Below are positions 9,421 through 19,548 of a stretch of DNA of 64,000 nt, piece after piece. Made by a program: the position numbers and the translations under genes. Positions within the stretch are counted from its first letter, which is position 1. Each line of letters begins with the position of its first letter. The notes under the pieces are model-generated. The model was not told the DNA's origin and did not search any database. It was given only the letters and a program-made list of their open reading frames with translations. The stretch spans positions 186,001 through 250,000 of the forward strand of contig NZ_JAEOAH010000003.1 of the NCBI RefSeq assembly GCF_016612995.1, in the 5' to 3' direction. This stretch comes from Viridibacillus soli. Its GTDB lineage: Bacteria > Bacillota > Bacilli > Bacillales_A > Planococcaceae.

Positions 9421-9662
9421 ATATAATTTTCCACTTTCAATTCGCTCACCTTTATCCTATTTATTTCGAATAATCTTCCCACTCTAAAAGGAATTACAAG
9501 GTCGATTTTATAAACCGAACAATTCATTTTAAAATACAGTGGTTTACATCTCGTATAAGCATCAAAATCGCTGAGAAATTGATTTCTGTTATATGCTTTT
9601 TCTGATTATAGTATTAATTACCTCAAATTTGTTCATGATAACAAAAGAGGAGGTGTGATACT

Positions 9663-9821
9663 ATGGCTCAAGAGATTCTATGCGAAGTCAATAATTGTAC
9701 GTATTGGGGATCGGGAGACAAATGTACTGCAGAAGCTATTTATGTCGTTAGTCATATGGGTAAACAAGCATCCAATAGTGAAGAAACGGATTGTAAAACA
9801 TTTTCTCCAGAGGAAGATTAA
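9663..9821 (+). CDS. DUF1540 cysteine-rich small protein
   Basis: 52-aa protein with the DUF1540 pattern: MAQEILCEVNNCTYWGSGDK, CTAEAIYV, then SEETDCKTF. The four cysteines (C7, C12, C21, C44) suggest a small metal-binding fold. The start follows GAGGAGGTG. A longer overlapping frame from 9655 is out of phase and rejected. A palindromic terminator lies 9 bases after the stop. Such proteins are common in spore-formers; the function is not established. Confidence 0.88.
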   Translation: MAQEILCEVNNCTYWGSGDKCTAEAIYVVSHMGKQASNSEETDCKTFSPEED

Positions 9822-9830
9822 CTATCTTAG

Positions 9831-9857
9831 GGTAACCATTATAATGGTTACCCTTTC
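9831..9857 (+). terminator. Terminator after DUF1540 gene
   Basis: A 22-base perfect palindrome built from ggtaaccatt and its complement, followed by ctttcct. Confidence 0.6.
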
Positions 9858-9866
9858 CTAATTTCA

Positions 9867-10208
9867 TCACTGATAAAAACCACCGTTTTCGGCCTTAAAT
9901 AACAGGTGATGGGCATTGCTCACTTTTTCTTCTATATAGTCTAGCGAATAATTACCTAATGGATCTGTTAAATCACCGATTGCCCGTGATAGATTATCAA
10001 TCACAGGACTCAATGTATCTAACTGTTTCAGATCTTTACTTGCATTCATCTCATCCATGATTTCAAAAGCAAGATGTTGGATCTTCCGTAAGCGCATTTT
10101 TTTTGTTTGCATAATAGACTCATTCTCCTCTATACACCAATTTATTTTGTTTAAATATATGGCTAAAAACTGGAATTCATGAGTCCATACCATCGCTTCT
10201 TTTAACAA
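9867..10208 (-). CDS. Uncharacterised helical protein
   Basis: Up to 113 aa, mostly amphipathic helix, with no signal or membrane segment and no family recognised. The longest frame begins at a TTG without a ribosome binding site. GAGGAG occurs 12 bases before the internal ATG at codon 33 (MQTKKMRLRK), so the expressed form may be about 81 aa. It is convergent with the DUF1540 gene. Confidence 0.5.
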   Translation of the reverse strand: MLKEAMVWTHEFQFLAIYLNKINWCIEENESIMQTKKMRLRKIQHLAFEIMDEMNASKDLKQLDTLSPVIDNLSRAIGDLTDPLGNYSLDYIEEKVSNAHHLLFKAENGGFYQ

Positions 10209-10801
10209 AAGTTACTAAGGGGAACCAAAATGATTTATTGTTAAATCCAGTTCATTTTTCCAAAGAGCAGATTTTATTAACTCGGCTTGTATTGAGTCAT
10301 TATTAGATTCAACCTCAGTAACTGGTGCAACCATTCTTGAAGCAATTCAATTACAGGCATAGGAACAGTAGGTCTCACAGCAACTAGAATCGTTATTATT
10401 TCACAAGATGCTCATGGTTATATTGATAAAGCTTGTAAGTTAATTGCTAAAAAGAAAGATATAAACCTTATGAGAATTCTAGATAATTAAGATGAGTTAC
10501 AAATCGAAACTATTAAAGCCTACAGCAGTATTCTATCCGAGCCTTAGCGTTTTCTGGAACAAAATGAATAGATGAGAAATACATAGGAATTGCGTATATT
10601 TGAAATATTGTTTTAATATCGCTAAAATAATTCTAATAATACTAAATAAACATGGAGAAATCGATATGTAAGAGGATATATAGTTATTTCTTCAAATTTT
10701 TTAAAAATACCCTCCAGCTGTTTAAAATAAGTGATATTACTACAACTCTTAATTTAACAACAGGAGGGATTTTATATCTAAATAAGGCAATCTACTATCT
10801 A
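10209..10801. other. Gene-poor region with degraded coding traces
   Basis: No intact gene. On the + strand, short coding-like pieces in different frames (SVTGATILEAI near 10320, TATRIVIISQDAHGY near 10400, ending in a TAA near 10490) suggest one decayed gene. A 106-codon + frame at 10652-10972 has no motif and overlaps a better minus-strand micro-ORF. Confidence 0.35.
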
Positions 10802-10924
10802 TTAACTCAAAATTATATACAAAGTTGCCACAGCAGCTGCAAACCCTACAATACCATTGATTACTTTTATTATAATCAGCAACCAATTCATTCTTTTCTT
10901 CCATTTTTTTATCCATTTCAACAT
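10802..10924 (-). CDS. 40-aa hydrophobic basic peptide
   Basis: Starts MLKWIKKWKKRMNW after an ideal GGAGGG ribosome binding site and continues as one membrane-spanning helix (VGFAAAVATLYIILS to the end). Small positively charged N-terminus plus a single helix resembles type I toxin peptides or membrane micro-proteins; this is shape only, no family recognised. A 13-codon micro-ORF with a perfect ribosome binding site precedes it by 36 bases, so the two are probably on one transcript. Confidence 0.5.
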   Translation of the reverse strand: MLKWIKKWKKRMNWLLIIIKVINGIVGFAAAVATLYIILS

Positions 10925-10960
10925 TTCCATCCCTCCATTATTTTGATTTTAAAAGAAAAG

Positions 10961-11002
10961 CTAATATATTGATTTTTTATAATCGATATTAAAATTCAAC
11001 AT
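10961..11002 (-). CDS. 13-aa micro-ORF with perfect ribosome binding site
   Basis: ATG at 11002 follows AAAGGAGGTG with 8-base spacing and encodes MLNFNIDYKKSIY before a TAG at 10961. It is too short to be a typical protein and may be a leader peptide that controls translation of the downstream hydrophobic peptide. Confidence 0.4.
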   Translation of the reverse strand: MLNFNIDYKKSIY

Positions 11003-11236
11003 TGTTAAGCACCTCCTTTAATGTCCATCCGGCATTAGTAATGTCATAGACTAATAAGTCTTTATAATTTAATTTTCCCCTTAATTGTCATTTCTATACC
11101 TGATTTCCATTGACAAAAATTTTTAATTTTATTCATCTTCCAAAAACTTTTATTTTTTATGACTTCATCTACTGTATAGCCTATCTACAATATCGAAATT
11201 CGTGAACTACACACTTCACTTTTTGATTCTTGAAAA

Positions 11237-11274
11237 TAGAAAAAGGTGGTTGCTGTAGAATAGCAACCACCTTT
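11237..11274 (-). terminator. Terminator of the patatin-like gene
   Basis: Thirteen-base perfect arms (11242-11254 and 11262-11274) with TTTTTC following on the minus strand, 45 bases after the stop codon. Upstream bases 11003-11236 hold nothing recognised. Confidence 0.8.
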
Positions 11275-11318
11275 AACAAGACAAGTATTAAATTGTAATA
11301 TAACTCCAGAATGTTCGC

Positions 11319-12197
11319 TCACCACATTTTTAAAAATTGAATCGTGCTCTTTCTTCCAGTTTCGATTAAAATTTCTTTTGTTTCTTCATCTAAATCAAAT
11401 TGTGTCGCACTATAATTTTCAACAGGTATAAAAATAATATCCTTTTCATGTCTGCGTGAAATATATCGCTCATCATGTGCATCTTTCATCGTTGTAAATA
11501 GTGCTTCAAATAAATTGAGACCATTATCAATTTTTTGCGGAGCCATGTCTTCTCGCGGATGACTTAGCTTCAATCCAATAACTGGACGTTTCTTTCCACT
11601 ATTATCATCATCAAATATCCATATCGGAAAATTACTGAGTACGCCTCCATCAACTACTATCGATTTTCCTTTTGCAATCTTCAGTTTGACTGGCTCAAAG
11701 AAAAAAGGAATACCGCAGCTCATTCGCAAAGCGCGAGCAATCGAAAATGATTCCGCATCTATCCCGTAGTTGTTCAAGTCATCTGGTAGTACAATCATTC
11801 TGCCATTTGTTAAATCAGAGGCGATAAGCTTTAAAGAACCTCTTGGTAAATCAGCAAACGTATAAATATCTTTAATTGCAAGTTTTTTATAAAACCATTT
11901 TTCTAGCGCTTTTCCTTGGTATAGTCCCATTCGAAAATAAAGATTGAGCCATTTCATAAATGGTAATGCGAACAATGTTCTAGGCGGATCAAGTAGTGAA
12001 GTAACATCTAGTTCATCTAACATCTTTTCTATTTCATTCGCCGTAAATCCAGCAGCGATGAAACTTGCGAAAATAGCGCCTGCACTCGTTCCAGCTACTC
12101 GATTAAAATGAATGTCCCTATCCTCAAGCACTTGATATGCCCCTACAAATGCAAATCCTTTTATTCCTCCACCTGAAAATACCCCATCGACAATCAA
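11319..12197 (-). CDS. Patatin-like phospholipase
   Basis: Predicted Ser-Asp lipid acyl hydrolase, 292 aa. The oxyanion loop GGGIKGFAFVGAY (residues 9-21), the nucleophile elbow GTSAG with Ser38, and the catalytic DGG with Asp183 are all intact. Bacterial patatin-like proteins act on phospholipids or other acyl esters at or near the membrane; there is no signal peptide here. A strong terminator follows. Monocistronic. Confidence 0.93.
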   Translation of the reverse strand: MIVDGVFSGGGIKGFAFVGAYQVLEDRDIHFNRVAGTSAGAIFASFIAAGFTANEIEKMLDELDVTSLLDPPRTLFALPFMKWLNLYFRMGLYQGKALEKWFYKKLAIKDIYTFADLPRGSLKLIASDLTNGRMIVLPDDLNNYGIDAESFSIARALRMSCGIPFFFEPVKLKIAKGKSIVVDGGVLSNFPIWIFDDDNSGKKRPVIGLKLSHPREDMAPQKIDNGLNLFEALFTTMKDAHDERYISRRHEKDIIFIPVENYSATQFDLDEETKEILIETGRKSTIQFLKMW

Positions 12198-12771
12198 CCC
12201 TTTTCCCCCTTCATCTGTACTAGTAACTGAGTAAGAAATGAGAGTGTTATTTAGAACTTATGTCGAAAATGCTTTAAACATGTTTCTCTTTTTAATGTTG
12301 TTTAGATTGATCATAGGAGTGAACCAAAAAACTGATTCCTTAAAACAGCAAACTGTCTTATGTCAATAAAGCGACATGAAAAATCGAGACATGTTGCGAC
12401 TCGAGAGCTATTTATTGCTATTCAGGGACAATCTTTCGCAACTCAGGGCAGCTATTATTCTTGGAATATTTTAATAATAACTGTGGGGTTCTCTAAACAA
12501 GGGGGAATTACGCACAAAAATATAGCGCTACATTCATTCCAACATACCCATACATTCCCCTTAATTGAGGCTAGTATAGATATTGTGGTAATCCAGCAGC
12601 GCCTATATCCTGTCCATAATATATAAAACAAGTCATGTTATCCGTTAATTCTACTTTTTCGTGTTCAGCTAGTTGTAATGAACAATCTATTACGCGATAT
12701 GAAATATTGGATTGGTCTTTCTCGCGCGCGGTCCGTTGCGTTGACATCTCGAATCATGATGTTCGGAAAAC
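12198..12771. other. Gene-free interval
   Basis: 574 bases between two minus-strand genes. Two + strand open frames (12360-12626 and 12635-12847) lack ribosome binding sites and motifs, and the second overlaps maf. Nothing recognised. Confidence 0.4.
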
Positions 12772-13368
12772 TTATAGAGAAATAAGTTTGCGAGAAATGA
12801 GTTGCTCACATAACGATGCTAACGGTAACCCTACGACGTTTAAATAGTCTCCTTCGATACGGTCAACTAAAAAGACGCCTTCTGTTTGAATACCATAGCC
12901 ACCCGCTTTATCAAATGGGTCTCCTGTTGCTACATATGCTTCTAATAACGCATCGGACACATTTTTAAAGATGACAGTTGTTTTCTCGACTAAGCTTGTC
13001 TCTGTCCCGTCCTCCTCAATAATTGCCACAGCCGTTAATACTTCATGTGCTGTACTACGTAATGTGCGAAGATGTGACATCGCTTCGTCACTACTTTTTG
13101 GCTTATGTAGTAATTGATTGTCTTTTGCAACAATTGTATCTGCGCCAATAACTACATAACCTTGTGTTTTTTTAGCAACAGCACGGGCTTTTAATAATGC
13201 GACCTCTGTGACATATTGTGCGACTTCTGACGCTTGTACACTCGTTTCTTCTACATCGGACGTAACGATGTCAAATGGTATATTTAAACGACTGAAAAGC
13301 TCCTTACGACGTGGTGATGCAGATGCTAAAATAAATGATCTTGTTGTTTGAAATTGCATAGTTTTCAC
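12772..13368 (-). CDS. maf: Maf nucleotide pyrophosphatase
   Basis: House-cleaning enzyme that hydrolyses non-canonical dTTP/UTP-type nucleotides; the Bacillus protein is also linked to septum formation. The N-terminal signature LASASPRRKEL is followed by DVEE, the catalytic GADTIV block and the GYGIQTEGVFLV region; 198 aa is normal. The usual mreBCD/radC neighbours are absent, so this may be a relocated or second maf gene. ATG at 13368 is taken; an ATG at codon 4 is also possible. Confidence 0.95.
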   Translation of the reverse strand: MKTMQFQTTRSFILASASPRRKELFSRLNIPFDIVTSDVEETSVQASEVAQYVTEVALLKARAVAKKTQGYVVIGADTIVAKDNQLLHKPKSSDEAMSHLRTLRSTAHEVLTAVAIIEEDGTETSLVEKTTVIFKNVSDALLEAYVATGDPFDKAGGYGIQTEGVFLVDRIEGDYLNVVGLPLASLCEQLISRKLISL

Positions 13369-13471
13369 TCCTCGTAAGTATCATACAAAAAATGACGGTA
13401 TTTGCAAAATGGAATCCTAGTAACTTCGAAGCAATCCCATCCTAATTAAACCCTTCTCTAAAAAGATAGGA

Positions 13472-13505
13472 TAAAAAACGCTCTGATCCATAACCAACCA
13501 GAGCG
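13472..13505 (-). terminator. Hairpin terminator on minus strand
   Basis: Arms cgctctg / cagagcg around a 13-base loop, with TTTTTT following on the minus strand. Confidence 0.55.
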
Positions 13506-13525
13506 CAATCTGACTGACTTTTACA

Positions 13526-13790
13526 TTATGTTTGAAAGGATAAATGTTCGACTACAAAAGTAACGTATTCAAGCGGAACGTTCAGCAATATGTTAATTGT
13601 CTTCACACCAACCGCTCGACCAGTCATGATTATACAATCCGCTAATTGGCTATGTAAAAGTCCAACATCTAACTCCCCTTACATGATGTAGCCTTAAATC
13701 ATTGGAAACGTTAATAACGTCGCTTCCGGTGAAAATAGCAACAGCCATGAACAAGTGATTCGCTATATTTGTTTGATTTCTTCTAACTAG
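13526..13790 (-). pseudogene. Degenerate ORF of unknown family
   Basis: Minus-strand coding-like text: HLFMAVAIFTGSDVINVSND, a frame change, then ELDVGLLHSQLADCIIMTGR and on to a TAA at 13526. No start codon in frame. No confident family assignment. Confidence 0.3.
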
Positions 13791-13817
13791 CATTCCCATA
13801 AAGTATAGAAAGTGAAT

Positions 13818-15050
13818 TTAAACCGGAATCATGATTGTAAAAACAGTGCCTTTTCCTTTCTCACTTTCTACTTTAATCAACCCTTTCACTTTATGTATGG
13901 TGCTATAAACCATGAGCATTCCTAGCCCTGTTCCTTCCTTTTTCGTTGAATAATATGGCTTCCCTAGAAAAGAAATTTCCTCATCTGTCATGCCAATTCC
14001 TTGGTCTTTAATTTTTATGATAATGTTCTTTTTTTGCTCTGAAATATCAATCATTAAGGTACCACCAGTATCTTTCATGGCCTCTATCCCATTTTTATAC
14101 AAGTTAATGAAGCATTGATGCATTTGATTTTTATCGAAAGCTTTATGCAAAGAATTATGAAAGCTCACATGTAGATTAACATTATACATATTTGCGTATG
14201 GAATAAGTATATTTTTGGCATATTCCGTTTCTTCTTTCAGATTGGAGTCCACCATATTTTCGCTTAATGGCTTGGAGAAAGTTAAAAAATCACCTACGAT
14301 TTTTTCAGCCCGTTTTAATTCTTGTAGTGAATATTCAACATAATCTTTATCTTTCAATGAGATCGACTCTGAATGGCTTAATAACTGCAAAAAGCCGCTC
14401 GTAATGGTAAGCGGATTTCGGATTTCATGTGCCACACTAGCCGATAACTCACTTATTACTTGTAATCTATCTGATTGTATAATCACTTCACGAGCTTTCA
14501 TATTTGAGATGATACGCTCGATTAGAATCAGTAAAATGATCATCAAGACTACATGCGTAGTAATGGCATTGATAGATAATATCCAGAACTCTCGATTAAT
14601 TGGCATTTGAAAGCTTAGCGTTGCAAGATAAAAAAACATCGTAAAAAAAGAGATCATTGTAGCAAAAGAAATTCGATACTGACTATCTAAAGATTTAAAC
14701 TTATTACTGCACATTGACACAGCCACTAAAACGATAGTTGAAAATAACAATGACTGTATGACCCCATCGCCTCCAATGATAAATCGGTAGGTATTAAGTA
14801 CGATATAAAGGAGTATTGTATTTTTATATCCCCAGTAAAGTGAAACAATTATACAAGGAATATATCTTAAATCAAAAATAAATCCACTATCTAAATGAAA
14901 AGGTAACGTCATACATAAGACCATAGTTATTGCTACGGTAATGTTAAGAATAGATTTTATTTTATAAAGGTTTCCATTTTCAAAAAATATGAGATATGCT
15001 AAAAATGGAATCAGTAAAAACAAGAAATTTAATAGTAATGTTTCAAACAA
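13818..15050 (-). CDS. Membrane sensor histidine kinase, KinB/LytS-like input
   Basis: 410-aa kinase. Residues 1-180 contain about six membrane spans with the 5TMR-LYT pattern (FIFDLRYIPCIIVSLYWG and YRFIIGGDG). The dimerisation helix has the phospho-accepting His208 in ASVAHEIRNPLT. The ATPase domain has NLYKNGIEAM (N box), DQGIGM (G1) and GTGLGM (G2). No response regulator is adjacent, the usual situation for kinases feeding the sporulation phosphorelay; KinB has a similar membrane input. Phosphorelay membership is inference. Confidence 0.9.
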   Translation of the reverse strand: MFETLLLNFLFLLIPFLAYLIFFENGNLYKIKSILNITVAITMVLCMTLPFHLDSGFIFDLRYIPCIIVSLYWGYKNTILLYIVLNTYRFIIGGDGVIQSLLFSTIVLVAVSMCSNKFKSLDSQYRISFATMISFFTMFFYLATLSFQMPINREFWILSINAITTHVVLMIILLILIERIISNMKAREVIIQSDRLQVISELSASVAHEIRNPLTITSGFLQLLSHSESISLKDKDYVEYSLQELKRAEKIVGDFLTFSKPLSENMVDSNLKEETEYAKNILIPYANMYNVNLHVSFHNSLHKAFDKNQMHQCFINLYKNGIEAMKDTGGTLMIDISEQKKNIIIKIKDQGIGMTDEEISFLGKPYYSTKKEGTGLGMLMVYSTIHKVKGLIKVESEKGKGTVFTIMIPV

Positions 15051-15174
15051 AAATTGTACTTCCTTCCGAGATAGATTTAACTTCTATCTTATTTTCACAT
15101 AGCTAACATCATAAAGATAGATAGAATCTAATTTCCGCGGAAAATGCCAATCTCTAATAAGTAGATATTCTTTT

Positions 15175-15366
15175 CAGGTGTGTTGATTAACCAATTTAAA
15201 CCATTACTATTAAAGTGGGTAGGTTGATTTCCACTACGGAATGCTCGCTTCCCGCAGGAGTCGAGCACCCTCCGCTACAATCAACTAAAAAATGTAGTAA
15301 CCTACGAACATAAAAAACATTTTAACGGTAAATAACAACCTAATATTCCCCTAATCAACACACCTG
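15175..15366 (-). repeat. GC-cored mobile repeat, copy 1 (short form)
   Basis: 192 bases bounded by inverted termini caggtgtgttgattaa and its complement. Reverse-complemented, it aligns along its length with copies at 32321 and 41441, but it lacks about 70 internal bases of the GC-rich core. Intergenic, between the kinase and the helicase. Confidence 0.85.
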
Positions 15367-15527
15367 TATACTTTTAGTTTTCTCATAATGATGTAGTTTA
15401 TAGTAGCGTTATTAGAGGTACACGTAGAACCAGCTCTCCCACGTTTAAAAGGAAAGGGCGCTGCACAATGACAGCCCCCTATCCCCTTATACTTTTTTCT
15501 ATAATTACATAAGATACATCCCATCAC

Positions 15528-18500
15528 CTATTCAATCATCAAAATATCCCGTATATCTTGCTCTGTCATGGTGGTCAATGAATCTTGGCCCGAATGAATC
15601 ACTTCGTCAATGAGGTGCTTTTTTTTCTGTTGGAGCTCATTTATTTTTTCTTCAATCGTTCCTTTTGCTACTAATCGGATGACGTGCACCTCATTTTTCT
15701 GCCCCATCCGGTGCGCACGGTCTGCCGCTTGTTGCTCTACAGCTGGATTCCACCATAAATCATAAAGTACTACCGTATCTGCACCCGTCAGATTTAAGCC
15801 GGTGCCTCCAGCTTTTAAAGAAATAAGAAATAAATTCCCTTCGCCGTTATTAAAACGGTCACATAATTCAACACGGTCTGCAGGAGGCGTTTGGCCATCC
15901 AAATAAAAATAAGGTACTCCTTCACGTACAAGTTGTCGGCCTATAATGCTAAGCATTTGAGTGAACTGTGAAAAGACCAGTACACGTCTACCAGAAATGC
16001 GACATTCTTCTATAATCCCCATTAGCTGTTCGAACTTTGCCGAACTTCCGGCATAGTCATCAATGTATAAGGCGGGATGGCAACATACTTGTCGAAGCCG
16101 GGTCAAAGCCGCTAAAATTTTAATGCGATTTTGTTGAAAACTTCCATTTCTTAAATGCTTCAAGGCGTCATGTTTCAATTCGGCCAAATAAGCGGCATAT
16201 AATGTTTTCTGTTCCAATTGCAACTCCGAGTAGTGGATCGTTTCAATTTTATTTGGCAACTCTTTCAAAACTTCACTTTTCAGGCGTCGTAATATAAACG
16301 GACGTACACGTTTTGCCACATCTTCACGACGTAGTTCGCTAAAAGTTCTTCTATCCGGTAGCAATTCGGGAAACACGACGTGGAATATCGACCAAAGTTC
16401 ATCTATTGAGTTCTCTATTGGGGTTCCCGTAAGTGCAAACCGGTAATCTGCCTGAATCTTTTTTACCGATTTAGCGGTCTTGGTAGTTGGATTTTTAAAC
16501 GCTTGGGCCTCGTCCAAGAATAGTGTATGGAATGCTCGCTTACGATAAAAGGCTATATCCATCCGTAGTGACGGATAAGAAGTGATGATGACATCCGCTC
16601 CGGAAGACGACTTCCACAGGGCAGTTCTTGTCACTTTGTTGCCGTCAACTATTTGCACATTCATATGGGGAGTAAATTTTTCCAACTCATTCTTCCAATT
16701 ATAGACGAGCGACGAAGGGGCTATGATTAATATTGACCGTTTTTGCGCCCTGACATCTGGCAGCACGGACTCGATGAAAGCAATACTTTGTAACGTCTTG
16801 CCAAGCCCCATATCGTCTGCAAGAATTCCGCCGAATTTATACTTGGCCAGTAACTTGAACCAACTGAATCCGATTTTTTGGTAATCACGAAGCACTGAAT
16901 TTAATGTGTCAGGTACTGCAGCATCCTGTTTTTCTGGATCCTTTAAATTTTTCATGAGCTTTGCGAAGTTTTCTCCTGGATCCATCAAATCGCCTTGTTC
17001 GAGTGAATCGATTAATTGCATGCCGCGAATTAACGGCACTCGAATCTCTTCTCCATTGATGTCTCCGGTAGATATCCCCAAATCATTTAGGAATTCATGT
17101 AACATCAAGAATTCTGGTGTTTCCAACGATACTAAAGTGCCATTTGGAACTCGGTAATACTTTCTTTTTTCCTCAAGCGACGTTAGCACCTTTTGTATTT
17201 CCGATTCTGAGATTCCCTTAAGGTCGAAGCGGAATGCGAGCCACTCTGTTCGTTCACCCACCTCAACTTTTATCCTCGGACCTGTATATCCTTTATGGAT
17301 ACGCATTTTCACAGCAGTTGTGGCATAAATTTGGACCCATTTTTCCAACTTCGTAATGTTGTGATACAAAAATTGATATTCTGCTTCTTCATCGTATAAG
17401 TAAAAACCGCCTGGTGTCTGGGTAAATGAATTTTCCAATAGTAGTTTGATGATTTGCTGTTCTTTATTGCGCTGACGCCTGATTCCTGGATAATGCGGAA
17501 AAGATTGCTCCGTTTCTTCACATGGATTGATAACGAGATGATCATAATGGAACTCCAGACCTGCAAGTATCCGATGCTTTACCCGGTCCAAAAACAATTT
17601 GGCGCGAAGTGGGGTTTCCCCCATTCTTTTTGAAACGGATTCGGCAATATTCACATGTCCTAATTTCATCAGGCCCGGTATGACATTCTCCATAAAGTGA
17701 TCGATTTGATTTTCCGAGATGACGAGCTGATGTTCTCCAGATTGGTCCAACATTTCCTTCAACTCTGCCAATCGATTGCAGTCTTCCTGAGGCAGCTTGT
17801 ATAATTTACCTTCTGAAAAGGCGTAGCCATACACCCTTAAAATGGTTATTTTATTAAGTCCTTTAACATCCAGTCGGTAACTATCCAAATTGGATTCATC
17901 AAATTCAAAACTTAAAGGAAGTTCTTCCCCCACCTGGACCCTGTCATAAATTTTACCCTCTTGCATAAATTTCACTTCTGGTGTCGCAGTCAATAAAGGA
18001 AGCAATTGCTCCCAGTCAGTAGCAGAAATAAGTAACCTCTCTTCTTGCGGGTCAATTTTACTTTTTACACGCTGACTTTTCATTAAAAATTGAAGGACTT
18101 CATCCGTTTCTCTAAGAAAGCTGTGGCGTTCCGGTGCGTAAATGAAACCGGGCGCATATTCGAACGGTTCTCTACGTTCGATTTCATCGAGAAACTTCGT
18201 TATATTCGGGATGTCATATAATGCTTTGGAACCCATCTTCAACTGCATTCCAAACACATACTCCGAGGCACTAAGAAGTATAGGGAGGCACGTAATTTCC
18301 ACATTTAGCGTCTGCCTACTGTCAAAATGCACTTGCTTGCGACTAGTTTGCATAGACCTATTTCCAAATAAGCCAAGCATTTTGGTAGCCAATGGATTTT
18401 CAACTTGCTGCACTTCTTCAATAGCCAGCATGACCGCTGCAATATGTTGGCAGTAAGTCTGCACAGACCCTATTGGCGGACAGCTACACTCAGCCACGAT

Positions 18501-18692
18501 TTCCCCATCTGGATCTGCTTTCACTGTAACATCAAAATCAGCTCCCGCTTTCACACTTGCTTTGATTATTGAATCACCTTGTAGAAAGGGTTGAACATTT
18601 ACTTTTCCCGCTTGGTAATAAGCTTTACCCTTTTTAAAAGCGATAACGCCGCATAATTTCTTTACCTTTGTTTCGTTCACTGAAAAATTCAT
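15528..18692 (-). CDS. SWIM zinc-finger SNF2-family helicase
   Basis: Large Swi2/Snf2 ATPase, 1054 aa from the chosen start. An N-terminal SWIM zinc finger (CSC...CQH, residues 69-83) is followed by a bacterial SNF2-associated region. The motor occupies the last ~440 residues: DDMGLGKT (motif I), DEAQAFKN (II), LTGTPIENS (III), LVFSQF (IV), AGGTGLNL (V) and QAADRAHRMGQ (VI). It likely remodels protein-DNA or RNA polymerase complexes, but bacterial members are poorly defined. ATG at 18692 is preferred over an upstream ATG 12 codons earlier because AAAGGA lies 8 bases before it. Confidence 0.95.
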   Translation of the reverse strand: MNFSVNETKVKKLCGVIAFKKGKAYYQAGKVNVQPFLQGDSIIKASVKAGADFDVTVKADPDGEIVAECSCPPIGSVQTYCQHIAAVMLAIEEVQQVENPLATKMLGLFGNRSMQTSRKQVHFDSRQTLNVEITCLPILLSASEYVFGMQLKMGSKALYDIPNITKFLDEIERREPFEYAPGFIYAPERHSFLRETDEVLQFLMKSQRVKSKIDPQEERLLISATDWEQLLPLLTATPEVKFMQEGKIYDRVQVGEELPLSFEFDESNLDSYRLDVKGLNKITILRVYGYAFSEGKLYKLPQEDCNRLAELKEMLDQSGEHQLVISENQIDHFMENVIPGLMKLGHVNIAESVSKRMGETPLRAKLFLDRVKHRILAGLEFHYDHLVINPCEETEQSFPHYPGIRRQRNKEQQIIKLLLENSFTQTPGGFYLYDEEAEYQFLYHNITKLEKWVQIYATTAVKMRIHKGYTGPRIKVEVGERTEWLAFRFDLKGISESEIQKVLTSLEEKRKYYRVPNGTLVSLETPEFLMLHEFLNDLGISTGDINGEEIRVPLIRGMQLIDSLEQGDLMDPGENFAKLMKNLKDPEKQDAAVPDTLNSVLRDYQKIGFSWFKLLAKYKFGGILADDMGLGKTLQSIAFIESVLPDVRAQKRSILIIAPSSLVYNWKNELEKFTPHMNVQIVDGNKVTRTALWKSSSGADVIITSYPSLRMDIAFYRKRAFHTLFLDEAQAFKNPTTKTAKSVKKIQADYRFALTGTPIENSIDELWSIFHVVFPELLPDRRTFSELRREDVAKRVRPFILRRLKSEVLKELPNKIETIHYSELQLEQKTLYAAYLAELKHDALKHLRNGSFQQNRIKILAALTRLRQVCCHPALYIDDYAGSSAKFEQLMGIIEECRISGRRVLVFSQFTQMLSIIGRQLVREGVPYFYLDGQTPPADRVELCDRFNNGEGNLFLISLKAGGTGLNLTGADTVVLYDLWWNPAVEQQAADRAHRMGQKNEVHVIRLVAKGTIEEKINELQQKKKHLIDEVIHSGQDSLTTMTEQDIRDILMIE

Positions 18693-19485
18693 CTTTCGTC
18701 CTTTCTCGGTCGCTTTACCACACCACATATATACATATACATATCGACTAATAAAATCATTACCTCTTTTTGAAGGTAAGCCGCTTAGTTAAAAATGTCC
18801 CGTAACTCGATTTCTCTTTGAACATCATTACTATTTAACACTTTATCGGTACTCCAATTTTTTTTGAAATAATTTCAACACAATTACTCGTCCTTATTCG
18901 AGCAGCATTTACTCTCTCTTTTCCAATCTCTTTACAAGTCGTGAAATCTTACTCTGGCTTATAACAAAGTGTTGCCAATTTATCACCGTTTGCCTCTTTC
19001 AAATTGCATCGTAATTACTCAATATTTACTTGCTAACAACCCGGATCAAGTCTGCAAAATCTCTTTAGCCGATTATTCATTTTCTCATACAATTCAATTA
19101 TGGCAAAACGCGTTTGTATTTCGTTCACTTGCATTTGTCCCAATATATAGTTTTTGAATAAAGTTTAATTAATAGTTCTCTCACCCTCATATTAGTGTAA
19201 ATAAAAAATGACCTACCATACGAGGCAAGTCATTTGCTTTGAATGCGATTTTCTATGACGATAAATTTCTTCGTATTAAAACCATAACATTTCACATACT
19301 TTCTTTTAAACGATTCTAGTACAGTATTGCATCTTTCATTATTATGACTAATATGAAATCTATTAGTTATATCAAAAATAACTATATCTTACTTATTTTC
19401 TACAAAATCTTAATATACAAAAGAACCATTCCATACTAATAGTACTTTTAATTCGACAAAAAAACTGTAATATCGACAATTTCGT
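18693..19485. other. Gene-free AT-rich interval
   Basis: About 790 bases with no supported gene. A 62-codon + frame at 18969 lacks a ribosome binding site. The right part leads into the permease promoter. A 7-base hairpin at about 19206-19235 is weak. Confidence 0.4.
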
Positions 19486-19514
19486 TTGACATTCAATGTA
19501 TAAAAGTTTAGAAT
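19486..19514 (+). promoter_or_regulatory. Consensus sigma-A promoter of the permease gene
   Basis: TTGACA at 19486-19491, a 17-base spacer, and TAGAAT at 19509-19514. Predicted transcription start is about 28 bases before the ATG. Confidence 0.75.
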
Positions 19515-19548
19515 TTTTATATTATTCAAATAGAATCGAGTGTATCTA

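Noticed and set aside
9655..9861. 68-codon ORF overlapping the DUF1540 gene
   Set aside because: Wrong frame; the DUF1540 frame has the ribosome binding site, the four cysteines and a terminator.
10652..10972. 106-codon + strand ORF rich in Tyr, Phe and Ser
   Set aside because: No ribosome binding site or motif, and it is antisense to a minus-strand micro-ORF with an ideal ribosome binding site.
12360..12847. Two + strand ORFs between the patatin-like gene and maf
   Set aside because: No ribosome binding sites, no recognisable domain; the second overlaps the end of maf on the other strand.
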